A stretch of 5,826 nt of DNA from positions 1 through 5,826 of the forward strand of contig JALVRC010000012.1 of the NCBI GenBank assembly GCA_027025255.1, given 5' to 3'. The DNA is from Caldifarciminota bacterium (GTDB taxonomy: Bacteria; Hydrothermota; Tepidihabitantia; B3-TA06; JALVRC01). The translations under genes and the position numbers were made by a program. The notes below the pieces were generated by a model. The model made no database searches, was not told where the DNA came from, and saw only the letters and a list, made by a program, of their open reading frames with translations. Numbering within the stretch: the first letter of the stretch is position 1; each line of letters opens with the position of its first letter. Of the stretch, positions 3,288-5,826 are shown one piece after another.

Positions 3288-5826
3288 TTCCTCTCCTTTC
3301 TTATTTTTATATTTTTCACAATAGCATAAACAATAGGAATTAAATACAATGAAATAATTGTGGATGATAATAATCCACCTATTAAAGCAATACTCATAGG
3401 CTGCCTCAATTCATAACCTTCACTAATTATAAAAGCCATAGGTACCATACCTACAATTGTTGTTGTAGTTGTTATCAATATTGGTCTCAATCTCGTTGCC
3501 GCTCCTTCTATTAAAGCCTCGTACGCATCCACTCCCTTTCTTCTCAAAAGCTTAATATAATCTATCATTATAATACCACTATTAACAACAACCCCTACAA
3601 GTATTAAAGAACCAACAAGAGACATTATGGAAAGAGTAATATTTGCAATAAGCAAAAGGAATATAACACCAATAAAAGCTACAGGCATTGTTATAAAAAT
3701 TATAAATGGATCCTTAAAAGATTCAAAAATAGCAGCCATTACCATGTATACGAGAATAATCGCGGCAATAAGTGCAAAACCCAGTTCTTTTGTCATATTT
3801 TGCATCTCTTTCCATTCGCCTCCATAACTCAGTCTATATCCAGCCGGAAGAGACAGCCCGGCTGTCCGATTTATTACTTTTTCCCATACTTTACCAAGAT
3901 CTTTTACATTAGAAGAATACACTGATACAACTCTTGTTTGGTTCTTTCTTTCTATTTCAATTACACTTGAATCATACGCTATATAGGCAACATCGTTAAG
4001 ATTAATCATTTCATTGTTTCTATTTCTTATTGTAATAGATAGCAAATCGTTAAGGGTTTTTCTATAATCTTTTCGTAATTCTAAAACAATAGGATAGTCT
4101 TTCTCCCCTTTATAAAAGAATCCACATTCCCTACCTTTAACTGCAATAGCTACCTGTTCCTCTATTTCGTAAGGAGTGAGCCCGTAAAAAGCGGCTTTCA
4201 CCCTATCTATCTTTAATTGAATCTCAGGTTTTTGAGCCCCAGAGCTTACTTCAACAGTTCCTATCCCCTCAATGGTTCTTATTGTATCCTTTATTCTTTT
4301 AGCAATATCTATAAGTGTGTTAATATCATCACCAAATATCTCTATTTCCAATGGATGAACGCCGCTACCGAGTACACTACTTTTAGAAAAACTATAATTA
4401 TATATACTTACGCCTTTGACAGAGGGAATCTTTTTTATAAGTCTATCAACAAACTCACGAGAGGTAAATCTTCGTTTGGACATTTGTAGAAGCTGAACAT
4501 TCAGGCTTGCTTCGTTTCTAATATGTCCTCCTGTAATAAACATACTGGAAAGTATATCCTTACTTGTCTTACCATAATGAATTGATACAGTTTTCTGCCC
4601 TTTTTCCTGAAGTGCAATTTTTTCGACAAACTTGCTAAATGAACGGGCATCCTCAAACGGTAAATCCTCTGGATATTTAATGGTTACAATCACAAACCCG
4701 GAATCCATATCAGGGATAAACTCTCTTCTAATTATAAAAAGCCCTAAAATAGAGAAAATGAATAGCAGAAACGTTATCAAAAGAATAATCTTCCTGTTGT
4801 TTAGAGCCCATTTCAGACTATGTCTATACCACTGTTTCAATGGGAGAAACCACAACTCTCCGAATTGCTTTAAGAAATAGTTCTTTTTTACTCCCTTAAG
4901 GAACTGAGCAGAAGCAGAAGGAATAATTGTTAAAGCGACAAAAAAAGATGAAACAAGTACTGCAGACATTGCCACAGCCATAGGGAATGTCATTCTTCCT
5001 ATCACTCCCTTCATAAAAAGTACAGGTAAAAAAACAACAATATTGGTAATAACACTTGAAGCAATTGGAGCAGCAATCTCCCTGGTCCCATTAATACTTG
5101 CATTTGTACTATCTTCTCCTTCTTCCATGTGTCTGAAAATATTTTCCGTTACCACTACCGCACTATCAACAAGCATTCCTACTCCAAGTCCAATTCCAAG
5201 TAGAGTCATAATATTAAGACTAAACCCTGAGAAATAAACTACAATATATGCCATAACAATACTCAAAGGCATTGCCAGGGATACTATAAGTGTAGATCGC
5301 CAATTATGAAGGAAGAAAAGAATAACAATAGCAGCAAGAAGTGCTCCTAAAAGTGCGTTATTAGTAGTATTCTCTGTAGTCTTTTTTATTAGCTCAGATT
5401 GATCATAAGAAACCACAATATCAAAACCATCAGGTTTAGTTTTAACTATTCTCTCCATAACTCTTTTAATTCGTTCAACAAGCTTTAAGGTATTAACCCC
5501 GGGTCGCTTTCTTATATTTATACCTACAGCTTCTTTACCATTTAAAGAAGAATAATCCTCACTCTTTTCCGCTGCAACATGAACATTGGCAATATCATGC
5601 AGAAAGACAGGTCCGGCTTTATTATAAGCAACAAGTATATTATTCAAATCAAAAATATTTTGATAAGAGCCTTTCATATCAATAAAATACCTATATGCAC
5701 CAATATCCTTGTCTCCTAAACCCATATTTACATTGTTTGCCATAAGAGAAAGATAAACATCTTTTATTGATACATTATATCTTAAAAGAGACGGAAGTTT
5801 TAGATCAACATAAAGCTTTTGATCAA
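3284..5826 (-). CDS. RND-family efflux permease (HAE1/AcrB-like), N-terminus beyond window
   Basis: The frame is open from the right edge to TGA 3286..3284, giving 846 visible residues. ATG 5743 is internal: 27 further codons upstream (reading DQKLYVDLKLPSLL...) continue the porter-domain sequence. Usual length is ~1000-1050, so about 180-200 residues including TM1 are missing. Visible are the periplasmic porter domain, TM2-TM6 (from residue ~155), the FIPDMDSG motif (~369-376) after TM7, the second porter/docking region, and TM8-TM12 near the C-terminus. These proteins are proton-driven trimeric pumps that work with a membrane-fusion protein and an outer-membrane TolC-type channel. The TM4 proton-relay site reads GMLVDSAVVVTENIFRHM: the first relay Asp is kept (codon 5167..5165) and the second is Ser. 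TM10 reads VVVNSGIIMIDY with an Asp, and RLRPILITT follows. I see no methionine pairs suggesting a metal pump; the substrate is unknown. It is the first visible gene of the RND-pgsA-PAP2 operon. Confidence 0.93.
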   Translation of the reverse strand, partial: DQKLYVDLKLPSLLRYNVSIKDVYLSLMANNVNMGLGDKDIGAYRYFIDMKGSYQNIFDLNNILVAYNKAGPVFLHDIANVHVAAEKSEDYSSLNGKEAVGINIRKRPGVNTLKLVERIKRVMERIVKTKPDGFDIVVSYDQSELIKKTTENTTNNALLGALLAAIVILFFLHNWRSTLIVSLAMPLSIVMAYIVVYFSGFSLNIMTLLGIGLGVGMLVDSAVVVTENIFRHMEEGEDSTNASINGTREIAAPIASSVITNIVVFLPVLFMKGVIGRMTFPMAVAMSAVLVSSFFVALTIIPSASAQFLKGVKKNYFLKQFGELWFLPLKQWYRHSLKWALNNRKIILLITFLLFIFSILGLFIIRREFIPDMDSGFVIVTIKYPEDLPFEDARSFSKFVEKIALQEKGQKTVSIHYGKTSKDILSSMFITGGHIRNEASLNVQLLQMSKRRFTSREFVDRLIKKIPSVKGVSIYNYSFSKSSVLGSGVHPLEIEIFGDDINTLIDIAKRIKDTIRTIEGIGTVEVSSGAQKPEIQLKIDRVKAAFYGLTPYEIEEQVAIAVKGRECGFFYKGEKDYPIVLELRKDYRKTLNDLLSITIRNRNNEMINLNDVAYIAYDSSVIEIERKNQTRVVSVYSSNVKDLGKVWEKVINRTAGLSLPAGYRLSYGGEWKEMQNMTKELGFALIAAIILVYMVMAAIFESFKDPFIIFITMPVAFIGVIFLLLIANITLSIMSLVGSLILVGVVVNSGIIMIDYIKLLRRKGVDAYEALIEGAATRLRPILITTTTTIVGMVPMAFIISEGYELRQPMSIALIGGLLSSTIISLYLIPIVYAIVKNIKIRKERK
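3293..3299 (-). promoter_or_regulatory. Shine-Dalgarno of the pgsA-like gene supporting its GTG start
   Basis: AAAGGAG on the minus strand sits within the last codons of the RND gene, five bases before GTG 3287..3285. It supports the GTG start, and no ATG lies nearby in this frame. Confidence 0.75.

Noticed and set aside
3627..5237. Several rightward ORFs of 64-90 codons (3627-3827, 4217-4489, 4632-4880, 5043-5237)
   Set aside because: All lie antisense within the RND permease gene, show no start signals, and have compositions mirroring the real frame.
5741..5743. ATG at 5743..5741 as the start of the RND gene
   Set aside because: The frame stays open to the window edge with RND-like porter sequence before this Met, so it is internal and the gene is truncated only by the window.
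1..5826. Search for CRISPR, insertion sequences, phage genes, toxin-antitoxin pairs, riboswitches or a defence system
   Set aside because: No repeated spacer array, terminal inverted repeats, transposase, integrase or conserved riboswitch pattern could be seen; the tRNA-His 3' end has no visible attachment-site duplicate in the window.

Overview
The window is A+T-rich and densely coding. It suggests a diderm bacterium: it carries an inner-membrane RND efflux permease, a probable lipoprotein, and a tRNA gene that does not encode its CCA end. Arginine codons AGA/AGG dominate, GTG starts occur, and intergenic gaps are tiny. A candidate phylum or little-studied lineage is possible, but the sequence does not fix the taxonomy and I do not name one.

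Layout. (1) Positions 1-774, minus strand: a small probable lipoprotein with a cyclophilin fold but without its catalytic residues. It overlaps by 4 nt (GTGA) the start of a second gene that runs off the left edge and weakly resembles the eIF2B/ribose-1,5-bisphosphate isomerase family. (2) Positions 775-1060: a divergent control region with two consensus sigma70-type promoters facing away from each other. (3) Positions 1061-2120, plus strand: tRNA-His(GTG), followed 14 nt later by mnmA (tRNA 2-thiouridylase), evidently one transcript. (4) Positions 2121-2134: a 14-bp convergent gap with a weak hairpin. (5) Positions 2135-5826, minus strand, transcribed right to left: an RND permease missing its N-terminus at the window edge, a PgsA-type CDP-alcohol phosphatidyltransferase (GTGA overlap), and a PAP2/sphingomyelin-synthase-like membrane phosphatase or phosphotransferase that overlaps the end of pgsA.

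Function. The tRNA-His/mnmA unit is translation housekeeping. MnmA makes the 2-thio group of s2U34 in Lys/Glu/Gln tRNAs, so tRNA-His is not its expected substrate. The pgsA-PAP2 pair fits two successive steps of anionic phospholipid synthesis: CDP-diacylglycerol plus glycerol-3-phosphate gives PGP, and PGP is dephosphorylated to PG. The second assignment is inference. Their tight coupling behind an efflux pump gene is the most interesting context in the window. I see no mobile element, CRISPR array, phage gene, toxin-antitoxin pair or defence system, and no convincing wholly new system.
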